From Cladobotryum mycophilum (Eukaryota; Ascomycota; Sordariomycetes; Hypocreales; Hypocreaceae): DNA of 64,000 nucleotides. Both the position numbers and the translations under genes were made by a program. The notes under the pieces are model-generated. The model had not been told where the DNA came from. It made no database searches and saw only the letters and a program-made list of their open reading frames with translations. This document shows positions 46,929 to 57,900 of this stretch, one piece after another (the stretch's first letter is position 1; every line of letters begins with the position of its first letter). The stretch covers positions 5,456,001-5,520,000 of the forward strand of contig CM071589.1 of assembly GCA_036429605.1 (NCBI GenBank), in the 5' to 3' direction.

Positions 46929-48203
46929 ATGGCAGACATTCGCGGGCCTCCTCTCAACATCGCCCTGATTGCCGAGCAACGGTCGACGTATGTCGAGCTC
47001 GGTTACTCTGAAGCAGATTGTTCTGCTCTTCCCCATGATGGTGAAATCAAGGCTGTCTTTGACACACTTAAGAAATTGGGCCACAATGTTACGCTGGTTT
47101 TAGGTATACAGTCACTAGTTGAGCTACTTGCAGCTGGCAAGCATGAAGAATGGGATCTCGCATTCAACATGTCGCAAGGCTTTCATGGGCCCGCGAGAGA
47201 AGCGCAGGTTCCAGCGCTCTTGGAAGCTTACCAGGTCACTCACACATTCTCGGATGCGACCACCATGGCGCTGTGTCAAAACAAGGCAAACACCAAGGTA
47301 TGTTGCGGAGAACGAACTTGTTTACCCCATAGATGTTTCGTAACTAACGATTGATGGCATATTAGATTGTCCTTGATCATCATGGCATTCCTAACTCGCC
47401 ATTTGCAGTCATCCCAGCGACTGAACAGAGCTTGAACCTCAGCAATTATGATGCGTTGCTGCCACACTATCCACTCTTTGTCAAGCCCGTCACCGAAGGC
47501 TCCTCCAAAGGCATCGAAACCTTTAATAAAGTCACTGAGCCCTCCGAATTGGCACTGGCTGTGCAGAAACTGAGAGCCAGATTCCCAGGCCAAGATGTCT
47601 TGGTGGAGTCATTTCTTGCGGGCAGAGAGTTCACTGTTAGCATCCTGGGAACGGGCACCGCTGGACAGGTAATCGGCATCAGAGAACACATCTGGCAGCC
47701 ATCCACCAGCAACATCAGCAACGGAAATGGCTCGAATGGCTTCCAATCCAAACCAGATTTCGCAAACAGACAGAGCAAAAGCAGCAATGGTGGTGAGATG
47801 CTAAAGTATAATGATGTGCACGATATGGACGACCCTCGCATCAAAGCTGCATGCCACGTTGCTTTGGACGCTTGGGGTGCCTTTGGCTGTCGCGATGCTG
47901 GACGTGTTGACCTCCGATTTGACTTTGACGACGCAGACTCGGTTCCCAATGTCCTAGAGGTGAGCAACGTTGCATTCAATCTGTTTTTCACAGCAAAAAA
48001 CTAACATTGCCATTCAACAGGTCAATCCCATCGGCGGGCTTCTTCCAGGCCATTCTCCCTTGCCAGCCTGCGCCGAGCAGAATGGTATCTCGTTTGATCG
48101 GCTACTGGCTGCCATTGTTGAAAGTGCACTCCAACGCAAGCCAAAAAATGTTTCTCCAAAAGTCTCTCATCAGCATCTTACAAGTCAATCGCTTGCTACT
48201 TGA
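46929..48203 (+). CDS. ATP-grasp ligase, D-alanine-D-alanine ligase family
   Basis: Three exons, 46929-47297, 47366-47959 and 48021-48203, 381 aa. The order matches Ddl enzymes: an N-terminal Rossmann-like part (LNIALIAEQRSTYVELGYSE), then DLAFNMSQGFHGPAREAQVP and ALCQNKANTK; the ATP-grasp core PLFVKPVTEGSSKGIE and VLVESFLAGREFTVSILG; and the metal-binding end CRDAGRVDLRFDFDD followed by VLEVNPIGGLLPGHS (the E-x-N metal ligands). Such ligases join a carboxylate to an amine through an acyl phosphate. Fungi have no peptidoglycan, so the job is not cell-wall D-Ala-D-Ala. Next to a P450 and pigment-type genes, it may attach an amino acid to a small molecule (inference). The core residues look intact, and a low-complexity Asn/Ser/Gly loop sits near residues 225-260. 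Confidence 0.83.
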
Positions 48204-48669
48204 GGGGTTTGGTAGTGGTACTTGGGTTTCCTTGATGTTTGCTGGAGAGAAAAATGTCGCGAACAATGTCAATGGTTCAGAGGCAACACACTGGAATGGG
48301 CATTGACCTGGTCTCACTACATTACTTGGCTACGGGGAACAAAAGTATCTGCCGCTAGGAAACGCTTATGGTGGTGCGCTCATTGATTGCACTGAAAGGG
48401 ATTAATTGCGCTTGTTTGGACTCTCTTGTGCTGGATTTCTTCTTATTTTTGGCACTGTCATTCCTTCAAGTTAATGCGTCTTTCTGACATTCCTTGCTAA
48501 AGGAAGTCTCATGTTGACTGTTATTGGAAGACATCGCTGTATGTTCTCCAAAGTGCCATTCCTCTTCAGCAGGATGCTGAATGACATGGTGTTGGTGCCA
48601 CAAGTGATATGGAACTACTGAAAATCGCCCTGCTGAATCCATGCACACGTCTGTCCCGTTGACCTGCCA
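48204..48669. other. Convergent 3' intergenic region
   Basis: Spacer between the ATP-grasp gene (+) and the P450 gene (-). Only 3' UTRs are expected. Confidence 0.5.
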
Positions 48670-50457
48670 TTATACCTTCAATTTATCCCTGACAGCTGCA
48701 AATTGCTTCGCTATAGTATCAGCCCTTTCCTGACTTCTGGGCCTAAACTCCATGGGCCAAGCCTTTGGTTCCAGTATGACGTTCGAGTTAGTCGCCTGCG
48801 TATCGAAAGTGATATCTTCACCTGTCATGGGACACTTCTTGAGAGACATGTTGAAGCCCCAACATACAGAGGCAGCGATGAGGAACATTTCGTCGTCGGC
48901 AATGTTCTGGCCTAGACATGTGCGCCTGCCCCAACCAAAGGTGTGCATTCCGTGTCCCTCGCGCAAGTTGGGATATCGCGAGAGCGGCTCCATATACGTT
49001 GGCCACCCCGATTCAAGCCAGCGTTCGGGGCGATAGGCTTCGGGGTCAGGGTATTTCTCAGGGATCCGACTGATGCTCCTAGAGGGATGTTAATGCTCTA
49101 ATGTTTGTCGTTTCCCGCAGCGTGAGATGCAACGTACCACTCGCAAGCGAGAATAATCGTGCCTTTCTCAATTCGTACTCCCTTATACTCATATGGCTCC
49201 TCACATTGATGGGGGACGCCTATTATTGTTGCGTTAGCAATCGGACAATCATCGATGAGCTGAAGCAAGGTATCTTACCCAATGGGACTCCCGATCTCCA
49301 TCTTAATGTTTCCTTAATACATGCTCGTACAGTTGGCAGATCTGCATAGTCATCAATGCTGGGCATGCGATCACCGCACACTCGATCGATCTCCTCTTGC
49401 GCTTTCCTCTGCCACTCGGGGTGAAGCGCTATTGCCATCAGGAAGTATTGCGCAGGTCCACTGATGGTGACGACACCCAGCAGGTTCTGAAAGCCAAGCA
49501 TGCAGGCTGCGTATAGTTCTTCTTCGGCACTCTGCTCAAGCGTCGCATTGCCAGTGCCAGCTAGGTAGGCGAAATAACGATGTGACCATGTATCACTCGG
49601 CAAATCGCTATTGAGAAACCTCTTTTTAGCGACACGAAGACTCCGGAGCCAGAACTCATGCTGGGACGTTATGCGCTCGTTTTCGAACTTTCGCCATGGA
49701 TTGTAACCGATGAAGTCAGAAATGTGCCATAATGGAGTCACGGTGTTGACAATGGGTCCAGAGACAGACATGCGTCGTAGAGTGGCGAGCGCGTCATCTC
49801 CATACCGTTTTCCTTGCGGTGCGTCATCCCAAGAGAGTGTGCACATGATGCGCCCAGTCAACTCCCGGGTGTTGGAGTGAAACTTGTCGGGATCGATTAA
49901 AAGGGTCATCAAAAATCGCTTGATCTCTCGTTCGATGTGACCGTAGAAATGATGCTGATGAGCCGCGGCCATGGCAGCGTGGATCCACTTCCGCTGGCTT
50001 TTCCATGTTTCTATAAAAGTTCATGAGGTTAGTTATATGAACACGCGATTGCTGGTAAGTCTCTATTCTCACCGTGACGGTCTTGGAGTGCCACATATGT
50101 CGGCCCAAGCTTATGATCAATGAGGGCTCTGATCTGTGGTCTTCCGGCAAAATGGTTTCCTTTTTTCACCAACAGATCATTCGCTATCTCTTCGTTGGAG
50201 ACAATGATGAACTTCTGGCCCATCATAGATGTCTGGTAGATGGGCCCGTAAATGTCGGCCCATTCCTTGAACTTGAGCCATAGTGATAATTTGGGCAGAT
50301 CATGGACCCTTCCGATCAAAGGAAACTGTGTAGGGCCTGGGAACTCGGTGGGATGAAGTGATTTGGTCGAGCGACTTCTCAGTCTGTTTAGAATTGAAAG
50401 AATAAGGCTGGGGATAATGAGAATGCTGAGTGATACAATGGTTAGTGAGAGCTCCAT
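48670..50457 (-). CDS. Cytochrome P450 monooxygenase
   Basis: Four exons, 50457-50073, 50010-49279, 49219-49138 and 49078-48670, phases consistent, 535 aa. The upstream extension would start with GTG, so the ATG at 50457 is chosen; it gives an N-terminal membrane anchor (MELSLTIVSLSILIIPSLIL) and a proline-rich hinge (FPGPTQFPLIGR). ExxR is KETLRWR; the heme loop FGWGRRTCLG carries C454. The I-helix region is LLGVVTISGPAQ, without an obvious A/G-G-x-D/E-T-T motif, a divergence seen in some specialised P450s. It is an ER enzyme that would oxidise a pathway intermediate. It resembles multi-step fungal P450s of secondary metabolism. It shares an 865-bp divergent promoter with the scytalone dehydratase-like gene, which suggests joint control. 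Confidence 0.88.
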
Positions 50458-51322
50458 AGCGGTATTCAGTACATCCGCGTTGGCCGTGAGAAAGCAGTAC
50501 AAAAACGGGAAGATAACGGCAGCGAGTGTTCGGTATGACACCACATGGTGGTTTATAATATGCTATAATACTACTACGTGTGGTAAGAATGATTCCAAAG
50601 CAAGCTGTAGGTCTTTCGCTTATCGTATTTGGCCCATCAGTCTCACGAACCCGAGGAGATGAGAAAACACCACGGGATTAGATGGTGTCAGATTAGCGAG
50701 AGGATTGTATGCCAGTTCATCTACGATAAGCAGAAAGGAACCATAGTTTAGTGCTGGTTGCACTTGTAGAATACGTTCATGGTGAGGACGGGAGAGCGCG
50801 CGCTGCGGTGAGACGCCCGCTGATGGGAATGCGCGCGCTCTCTCACCGAGTGTAGCCGGATATGGTATTGAGCTGCGTACGTGGCACGCCATCTTCGGAT
50901 GATAAAACCGTAACGACCTATATTACCCCCAAGATATTTTTAATCGAGTTTGGAGTGAGAATAGTGGCTCCTCGGCCGCTGTACCGTATCGGCCCAGTTC
51001 ATCAAGCTGCTTATTATCAGTCAGTGGAATGCGGCCTGCAATCATATAAGAGACGCATCAATACGATCAGCTGAACACCCATGATGACGAGGCGAAGCTG
51101 CTGCGAGGGTTGCACGAACAGATCCCTGGATACTCTAAGCTAGAATCGATATGATTAGGTGATCCTGAGGGGGTATTGGCAAGGGTGTGAGGCCATCTAC
51201 AGCACTGTAATTTTCGCATCTACTTAATGACATGGTTGAACTATTGAACCAGGCCATTCACATCCTTTTCTAAACACACTTCATCTTCTTCTTGTTACAT
51301 CAAACATCTAATAGGATTCATC
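50458..51322. promoter_or_regulatory. Divergent promoter of the P450 and dehydratase genes
   Basis: 865 bp between two genes reading away from each other. It contains a perfect 12-bp inverted repeat at 50792-50803/50831-50842 in a GC-rich patch. No coding feature. Confidence 0.5.
50792..50842. repeat. Perfect 12-bp GC-rich inverted repeat
   Basis: GAGAGCGCGCGC at 50792-50803 and its reverse complement at 50831-50842, 27 nt apart, near the middle of a divergent promoter. A possible regulator site or DNA hairpin. Confidence 0.7.
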
Positions 51323-52030
51323 ATGACTATCGAAGTCGTTGATACTGTCTCCACCCTCATCCCCACTGCGAATGCCAAAGCCAGTGGTAATGCCGTTGGG
51401 GAGTCAATCATGACTAAGCCCCAAGTGGCCTTTAAACCTGGGCCTGTGTCATTTGAGGGCAAGTTCATATACATCCTCACTCACATTAGGAATTACTCTA
51501 ACATTTATACAGAATGGAGAGACTGCACCGAGCTCACATTTGAGTGGGCTGATAGCTACGACACCAAGGACTGGGCTCGTCTTGCCTCCATCCTTGCCCC
51601 CACTATCAGCGTCAACTACGCCTCAGTGAACGACTATCGCAATGATGCCCTCCCGGCTACTGAGTTTGTCTCTATGGTGTCCTCTCCAGGCTTCTTGGGA
51701 GACAAAAATGTTGATACCCAGCATCTCATGGGTGCTTGCAAGCTCCAAAAGCTCTCGGAGGACAAGATTGAGGGCAAGTGGCAGATTCGCGCGGCTCATC
51801 AGCGATATAGAGAGGAAGTTGTTAGATACCCAGGTGTAGAGACTACGGCAAAGACCAAGGGTGGAGACAGGGCTGTGCTCTTGACGGGACATAGCCATGC
51901 TACTATTACGCTCTTCTACAAAAAGGTGGACGGTGCATGGAAGTGGGCAGGCATAGTGACGGACATTCGTTGGAATGAAAGTGGGTTTGACAAGATGTTT
52001 GCCGGATTCGAAGCCGGCAAGGCTGCTTGA
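51323..52030 (+). CDS. Scytalone dehydratase-like protein
   Basis: Two exons, 51323-51458 and 51513-52030, 217 aa. The 54-nt intron has a GC-AG boundary (donor GCAAGT) and no stop, so the frame reads through it; removing it gives SFEEWRDCTELTFEWADSYD, the exact family start. Scytalone dehydratase removes water from scytalone and vermelone in DHN-melanin synthesis and has an NTF2-like fold. Conserved: Y61 and D62 (SYD), Y81, H116 (TQH) and H141 (AHQRY), matching the rice-blast enzyme active site. Not conserved: by ungapped alignment, its Ser129 and Asn131 positions are Ala175 and Ile177 here (GHSHATITLF), so substrate contacts differ. The N terminus is about 30 residues longer than in the rice-blast enzyme. 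It is divergent from the P450 and near the reductase and PKS. Confidence 0.87.
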   Translation: MTIEVVDTVSTLIPTANAKASGNAVGESIMTKPQVAFKPGPVSFEGKFIYILTHIRNYSNIYTEWRDCTELTFEWADSYDTKDWARLASILAPTISVNYASVNDYRNDALPATEFVSMVSSPGFLGDKNVDTQHLMGACKLQKLSEDKIEGKWQIRAAHQRYREEVVRYPGVETTAKTKGGDRAVLLTGHSHATITLFYKKVDGAWKWAGIVTDIRWNESGFDKMFAGFEAGKAA

Positions 52031-52545
52031 AGACGTATCCATAGTCATAGTGTCACAGAAAACAGAACTGTTTATTGCGAAGCAGCAATTAACTCTCATA
52101 AGTTGTTACAGATGGAGACCATCAACCACCGGTAGATAACTCAAACTCCGAGACATTTCTTTTATTTTGTTGAGAGCCCCGTTTTTGGATAACTTGCGTG
52201 TAGTTAATGGTGCCCCCATATTCTTCATGAGACGGTTCGAGTCAGTGTGATCCGCTCTTCACTTGCCGAATCGAATGCCGTCTAAAAGCAAATTATTAAC
52301 AATAAAAAGTCAAAAGGCTTCAATTTGCCCGTTTTGTCGATCCAGATATCATGTTGCAGCACACGATGCAAGTCGGAAAGAGGCAAGTGCAGTCACATGT
52401 AGGTCAAAAACGACACGGACATTCAGTGATTGAAAAATGTATTGAAATAGGACTCTAATTCCATGTGTATGCCCGTCTAAATCCGATCATGCGCCCATCC
52501 TAGTCCAGACCAATCCAAATACCAAATCCATGTCATACCCACCTC
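52031..52545. other. Convergent 3' intergenic region
   Basis: Spacer between the dehydratase (+) and reductase (-) genes. No other feature seen. Confidence 0.5.
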
Positions 52546-53451
52546 TTAGCAACGAGAGCCTCCAGTGAGACCAATGGTTTGGCCGTTGACCCACTCCGAA
52601 TCATCACTCGCCAAGAAAGCAACGGTCTTGGCAATGTCAACAGGCAAGCCGAAGCGGCCTAGTGGACATATGCTTGCCAAGCCATCGTAAATGTCGTCAA
52701 GAGACATGTCAGGCTTGCCACCAGGGGTGTAACGATAGGCGTTCTCGACCGCCATCTGAGTGGCGACACCACCGGGGGCAATGGCATTAACGGTGACCTT
52801 CTTGGGTGCAAAGTCATCCGGGAAAGACCGTACCATCGCTTCAATAGCAGCCTTGCTGGCCGAGTAGATGGAATGACCCTTGAGACCACGCAGGTGGGCT
52901 GCAACAGAGGACATGAGGATAATGCGGCCATGTTGATTCATGTGCATGTATCCCTGCTGCGCGACAAAAAATTGACCCCTCGTGTTAATGTTCATCACTC
53001 TGTCATAGAGTTCAGGGGTTGTCTCCTCCAAGTCGGCAAAGCACTCTGTGCCGGAGTTGGACATGACAATGTCCAGCTTGCCCATGGCTCGCTCGGCCTC
53101 GTCAAACAGGCGCTGAATATCCTCGAATATGGAGACATCTGCCTGGATGGCTACAGATTTGCGACCCATGGCTTTAATCTCAGCGACAACCTCTTCGGCT
53201 GCCGTTGCCGACTTCACATAGTTGATGATCACATTGGCACCGCAAGCTGCAAGGTGGAGGGCGATGCCTCTGCCAATGCCACGAGAGGATCCAGTGACTG
53301 CCAAGATTTGTTAGTATTAAAAATGTGACAGATCAAGATGGAGGGGCAACGCACCGAGTGCAACCTTGCCATCAAGGCGAATGGAGGATGCAGTGGTGCC
53401 AGATGGGGCGACCTTGGTATCATTGACATCAATAGCTGCAGAGGGAGACAT
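52546..53451 (-). CDS. Tetrahydroxy-/trihydroxynaphthalene reductase-like SDR
   Basis: Two exons, 53451-53355 and 53297-52546, joined by a 57-nt intron, 282 aa, the length of fungal hydroxynaphthalene reductases. It has the NADPH motif TGSSRGIG (34-41), the NSG motif (MSNSGTE) and the catalytic set S163, Y177 and K181 (YSASK), almost the same numbering as the rice-blast trihydroxynaphthalene reductase. The N-terminal leader before RLDGKVALVTG is typical of the group. It would reduce a hydroxylated naphthalene with NADPH, as in the steps to scytalone or vermelone. The C terminus ends GLTGGSRC; in melanin reductases the C-terminal residue lies near the substrate pocket, so specificity is uncertain. 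It reads away from the non-reducing PKS across a 1.5-kb shared promoter. Confidence 0.88.
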
Positions 53452-54989
53452 GATGGAAGACGTTGTTGTGATGGTGAAAAGCTTCAAGTTTGCGGGCGTG
53501 ATTAGAAATTGGAAGAGCGCTGAGGAGATGTTCTGATTTGATGGCGATGGGATCTATGCAATCTGTTCCGGTTTTATTGACAATTGAAGAGACTTATATC
53601 TAACAAGACCCTCATAGCCCCGAACTCCGGAAGTTGGATCACCTCCGAGTCTAGTCCCCACTCCCACCGCCCCGTCAGATGTGGCTGCGGCGGCCCGGGG
53701 GGCGCCCGTTGAGACCGGCAGTGTCGGGAACCCGTTTTCAGACTTGAATGGCTATATATTTCGATTCTAGCCCGTTGGTTTTCAGCCCCCGTAAGCCACC
53801 GCCCGTGGGAGAAGCACACCGTTTATAAAGCCTTCACTTACAGAGCCATCCACGTGCTGGATATTATACTTCTGGAGGGCGCTATGAATGAGCACATATC
53901 ACAAAATGCTCAATCCTGTATTAGTCTAGACTCTGGCTATGCATTTACGAGTGGGTGGTCAGTCAAGGAGAAGGAGGGTCAGACTGACAGAATATCTAAT
54001 CGTCGAGCCGTGTCAAAACCGGTGAAGGATAACGTAGCATCAAACGTTTGGGTCGGATGAACCATAGGCTATCCATTCTTCGCCCGGTAAAGCGTTTTTG
54101 TGTCCCATCCCGAGTTCCGTGGAGCAAAGATGTTACCCTGAAAGAAACGTCCAACATGTCTCGGTCGGAAATGCTGTCTCAAATTTGGACAGGAACAAAT
54201 GCGACGTAATTCGGGAGACTGACATGAACAAGCCGTACGTAATGAACATATTAAATAGTTTGCAAGTAATACCATAATTGGATGTTCATGCATATATATC
54301 TAGGCGCCTAGAGGCAACTGACTCAAGCATTGTTCGATGCTTTCCGTATAAGCGACTGCTACATGTACTAGGCATGGTCATGCATATTCCAAAACCCCGA
54401 GACCCCATTATGATGTATATTGAATTACATGTTATTGCCTTTGTCATTTGGGTGTTGGGTTTCTTTATGACCAGTTCATTTATCCTACGCGCCCGCAATA
54501 TGCATGTGATGAAGCCAAATCTCCGCTTTCTGGTGAGAGGGGACTAAATTATTCTTAGAAGACCAAAACTCCGTAAAAACTGCCGCCACTTTAATTGGCT
54601 AAACGCGCGTGCAGAAAGTCAAGATTGGAAGAATGGAGGCGCAGATATGCATCTGTGGGGTGGGATAATTGCGAACGTATACGGAGAACGATCTGCGATG
54701 GTCGTGTATCCCTGTAAGCTGAAGTAGGACTGGGTAAGCTGACCAGGGTATCGCGATAACTCCCCATGGTAATTGGGATTTGCCATGGAAGGGATAGCCT
54801 CAAAGGTTCTGAGTGTGCTTCGGTAATCCAGAACGCCATCATGATCATTGCCTTACTTCTTGACTATATAAACGAGACAATAATGTTGCTGATTGTGAAG
54901 AATTCCGCTCGTCTATAGCAACAGCTTCCTGAGTTTGTTCATCACAATCCATCTTTCATTCCTCCTCACAGCAGTTATCATAATTCATA
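53452..54989. promoter_or_regulatory. Divergent promoter of the reductase and non-reducing PKS
   Basis: 1.5 kb between opposite-facing pathway genes. It contains a palindrome CTAGGCGCCTAG at 54300-54311 and the PKS TATA box. Open frames at 53854 and 54278 show no family features and are not called. Confidence 0.5.
54865..54872 (+). promoter_or_regulatory. TATA box of the non-reducing PKS
   Basis: TATATAAA lies 118 bp upstream of the PKS start codon at 54990. Confidence 0.5.
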
Positions 54990-57900
54990 ATGCAGATCCG
55001 CAATATCCTTGTCCTTGGAGATCACCAAGATCACTGGTTCGATCTCTTCAAGTCATTGCTCAAAAAGACAAAGGGGCCCTTGCTCTCAGAATACCTTACC
55101 CAGTCAGCACAGACTATTAGAAAAGAGATCAACCAGGATGCTTACATCGGCAAAGATGTCAGCTGGAGATTCTCAACGATGTACGAGCTGGTAGATTGTG
55201 TTACAAGATTACCGACAGAATGTCCATCATCGATACGATGTGCTATAATCTCCCTTACACAAATTGGTTTCATTCTAGGGTATGTCGAGGAGCTCACTGG
55301 GCCTTGATGCAAAAACTAATGTGTAGACAGATACGAAGAAGACGCCAAGTCTGGCCTTTCAAGTCGACAGTCTTTGATGGTCACTGGCTCTGGTGTCGGC
55401 CTGATTACTGCAGCCATCTTTGCATCTAGTCCTAGTACCAAAGCCTTGACTGATTTGGGTCAAGTTGCAATCGCCCTGGCTTTTCGCATCGGCTCAATTG
55501 CACAACAAAAGATTGAAAACGTGATTGGACATCATTCTGGAGCAGAAGCACCAGGCTGGGGTTACCTTACCTTGGCTTCCGATACCAATGAAACAGAGGC
55601 TATCTTGAGAGACTTTAATGATACATATGTAAGCGCGCTTCAATTCAGTCGTGTTGATATTACCCTGACATATTAATAGAGCCTTTCTCAGCATCGAAAA
55701 TGCTACATTGCCATTTTCGATGAATCTGAGACGGTGGTTTGTGGACCACGATCTAGTCTTGAGCTGCTACGGAAGCAACAAGGCACCTCGGGTTATGTAT
55801 CGCCTTGCCTTATCCCATTAGGTGCAAGACATTTATACAGTGACCTGGACATTGAGAATCTCAGACCTCTCCTCAAAGGCTTGGCTACATACGAAGGCGC
55901 TTCATCACCAGCGCTCCTCATGTCCCACACCGGTGAATATCTTCAGGCGACGTCTTACACAGATTTGGTTCAAAAATCCATCAAGTCTCTGCTTATCGGC
56001 CAGCAAGACAATGTGACTCTGCTTCAAACTGTAAATGGCATCTTGAGTGAGGATGAATGTAGCATATTCATGCTGGCAGACGATGCGACATCACATTCCT
56101 TTGCTACTCATGTCCAATCACTGGATGATGGACGTCGTGTGACAAAATTTAATCTTCAAAGCACCAAGGGAAAAACAAGCCAGCAACCTTCGAAGCCCGC
56201 CATTGCTATCGTAGGAATGGCAGGTCGCTTTCCTGGGGCAGCAGATGCGGACCTCTTTTGGGAACTTCTCCAGGCAGGTCGTGATGTACATCGAACTGTA
56301 CCAGCCGACCGATTCGATTATACGACACACTCAGACCCCACTGGAAAGACGAAGAATACATCCAAATCGCCATATGGGTGCTTTATCGATGCGCCGGGAT
56401 TGTTCGACCCTCGCTTCTTCAACATGTCACCAAAGGAGGCTGCTCAAACAGACCCCGCTCAAAGATTGATGATTCTGACTGCATACGAGGCCTTGGAAAT
56501 GGCAGGCTTTGTACCAAACCGGACGCCATCGAGCAGGTCAGATCGCGTTGCAACCTTCTACGGCCAAGCAAGTGATGATTGGCGAGAGACAAACAGTTCC
56601 CAGGATATTGACACATACTTCATTCCGGGCGGGATTCGTGCATTCGGACCTGGCAGGATCAATTATCATCTCAAGTTCAGCGGCCCCTCGGTCGTCGTAG
56701 ACACGGCCTGCAGTTCCAGTTTCGCAGCTATTCACATGGCCTGCAACGCTTTGTGGACCAAGGACTGCGACACAGCCATTGCAGGTGGCGCCAATGTTTT
56801 AACGAATCCTGACATCTTTGCTGGTCTGAGCAAGGGCCATTTCCTTTCCTCTGGGGGGCCATGCAAGACCTTTGACGCAACAGCAGACGGCTACTGCAGA
56901 GCTGATGGTGTCGGAAGTGTTATTCTGAAACGCCTTGAAGATGCCGAAATTGATAATGATAACATCTTGGGTGTTATTCTTGGTGTGGGTACAAACCATT
57001 CTGCTGATGCTGTGTCGATCACGCATCCACATGCCCCGACTCAGGCTACTCTATATCAATCGATTCTTAGCAACAATGGAGTTGATGGTCATGATGTGGA
57101 TTATGTTGAAATGCATGGAACTGGAACGGCAGCAGGTAAGTAACAATTGTGCAAATTGGAGCTGTCGGAGAACACTAACGCATTGTCTAGGCGATTACAA
57201 CGAAATGCAATCTGTCTCCGAAGTCTTCGCCCCTCGCTCTCGGTCGCGACGTTCATATCCATTGTATGTGAGCTCTCTGAAATCCAATATTGGTCACGGA
57301 GAGGCTGCTGCTGGTATAAGCTCGCTCATCAAGGTCCTTCTTATGCTCCGTCATAACGCAATTCCACCCCACGTGGGCATCAAAGGCACCATCAACCCAG
57401 CATTTCCTCAGGATCTCGAAGCGCGCAACGTACATATTCCACTATCCCAAACGATATGGAATTCTAGATACACTGCTACTCCTCGAGTCGCATTCCTCAA
57501 CAACTTCAGCGCAGCAGGTGGTAACACTGCTCTCTTGTTGAGAGAGCATCTTCCTCAATCAGCGAAGCGCCAGGCCCATCCACGGTCTACACACATCATC
57601 TCCGTCAGCGCAAGAACTATTCGCTCTTTGCAGATGAATATGCAGCGCTTGGCGGATTTTATCCGAGACAATCCGGATGCCCAATTATCAGATCTCTCGT
57701 ACACTCTTACAGCACGTCGAGTCACACATCCTTACCGAAAGACATTTACTACGAGTCGTCTCTCTGAGGCATTGAGTGCTTTGAGCTCTGGTGCTCAGCA
57801 AAGCTTCTCACCTGTGCCATCCAAGCAACCAAATGTGGTATTCACCTTCACTGGTCAAGGGTCTTTATATGCCTCGCTCGCTAAAAGCCTCTTCAACACC

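Noticed and set aside
54278..54547. 89-aa open frame with a hydrophobic segment upstream of the PKS
   Set aside because: One possible membrane helix but no homologous feature. It lies in the shared promoter region and overlaps an equally long antisense frame.
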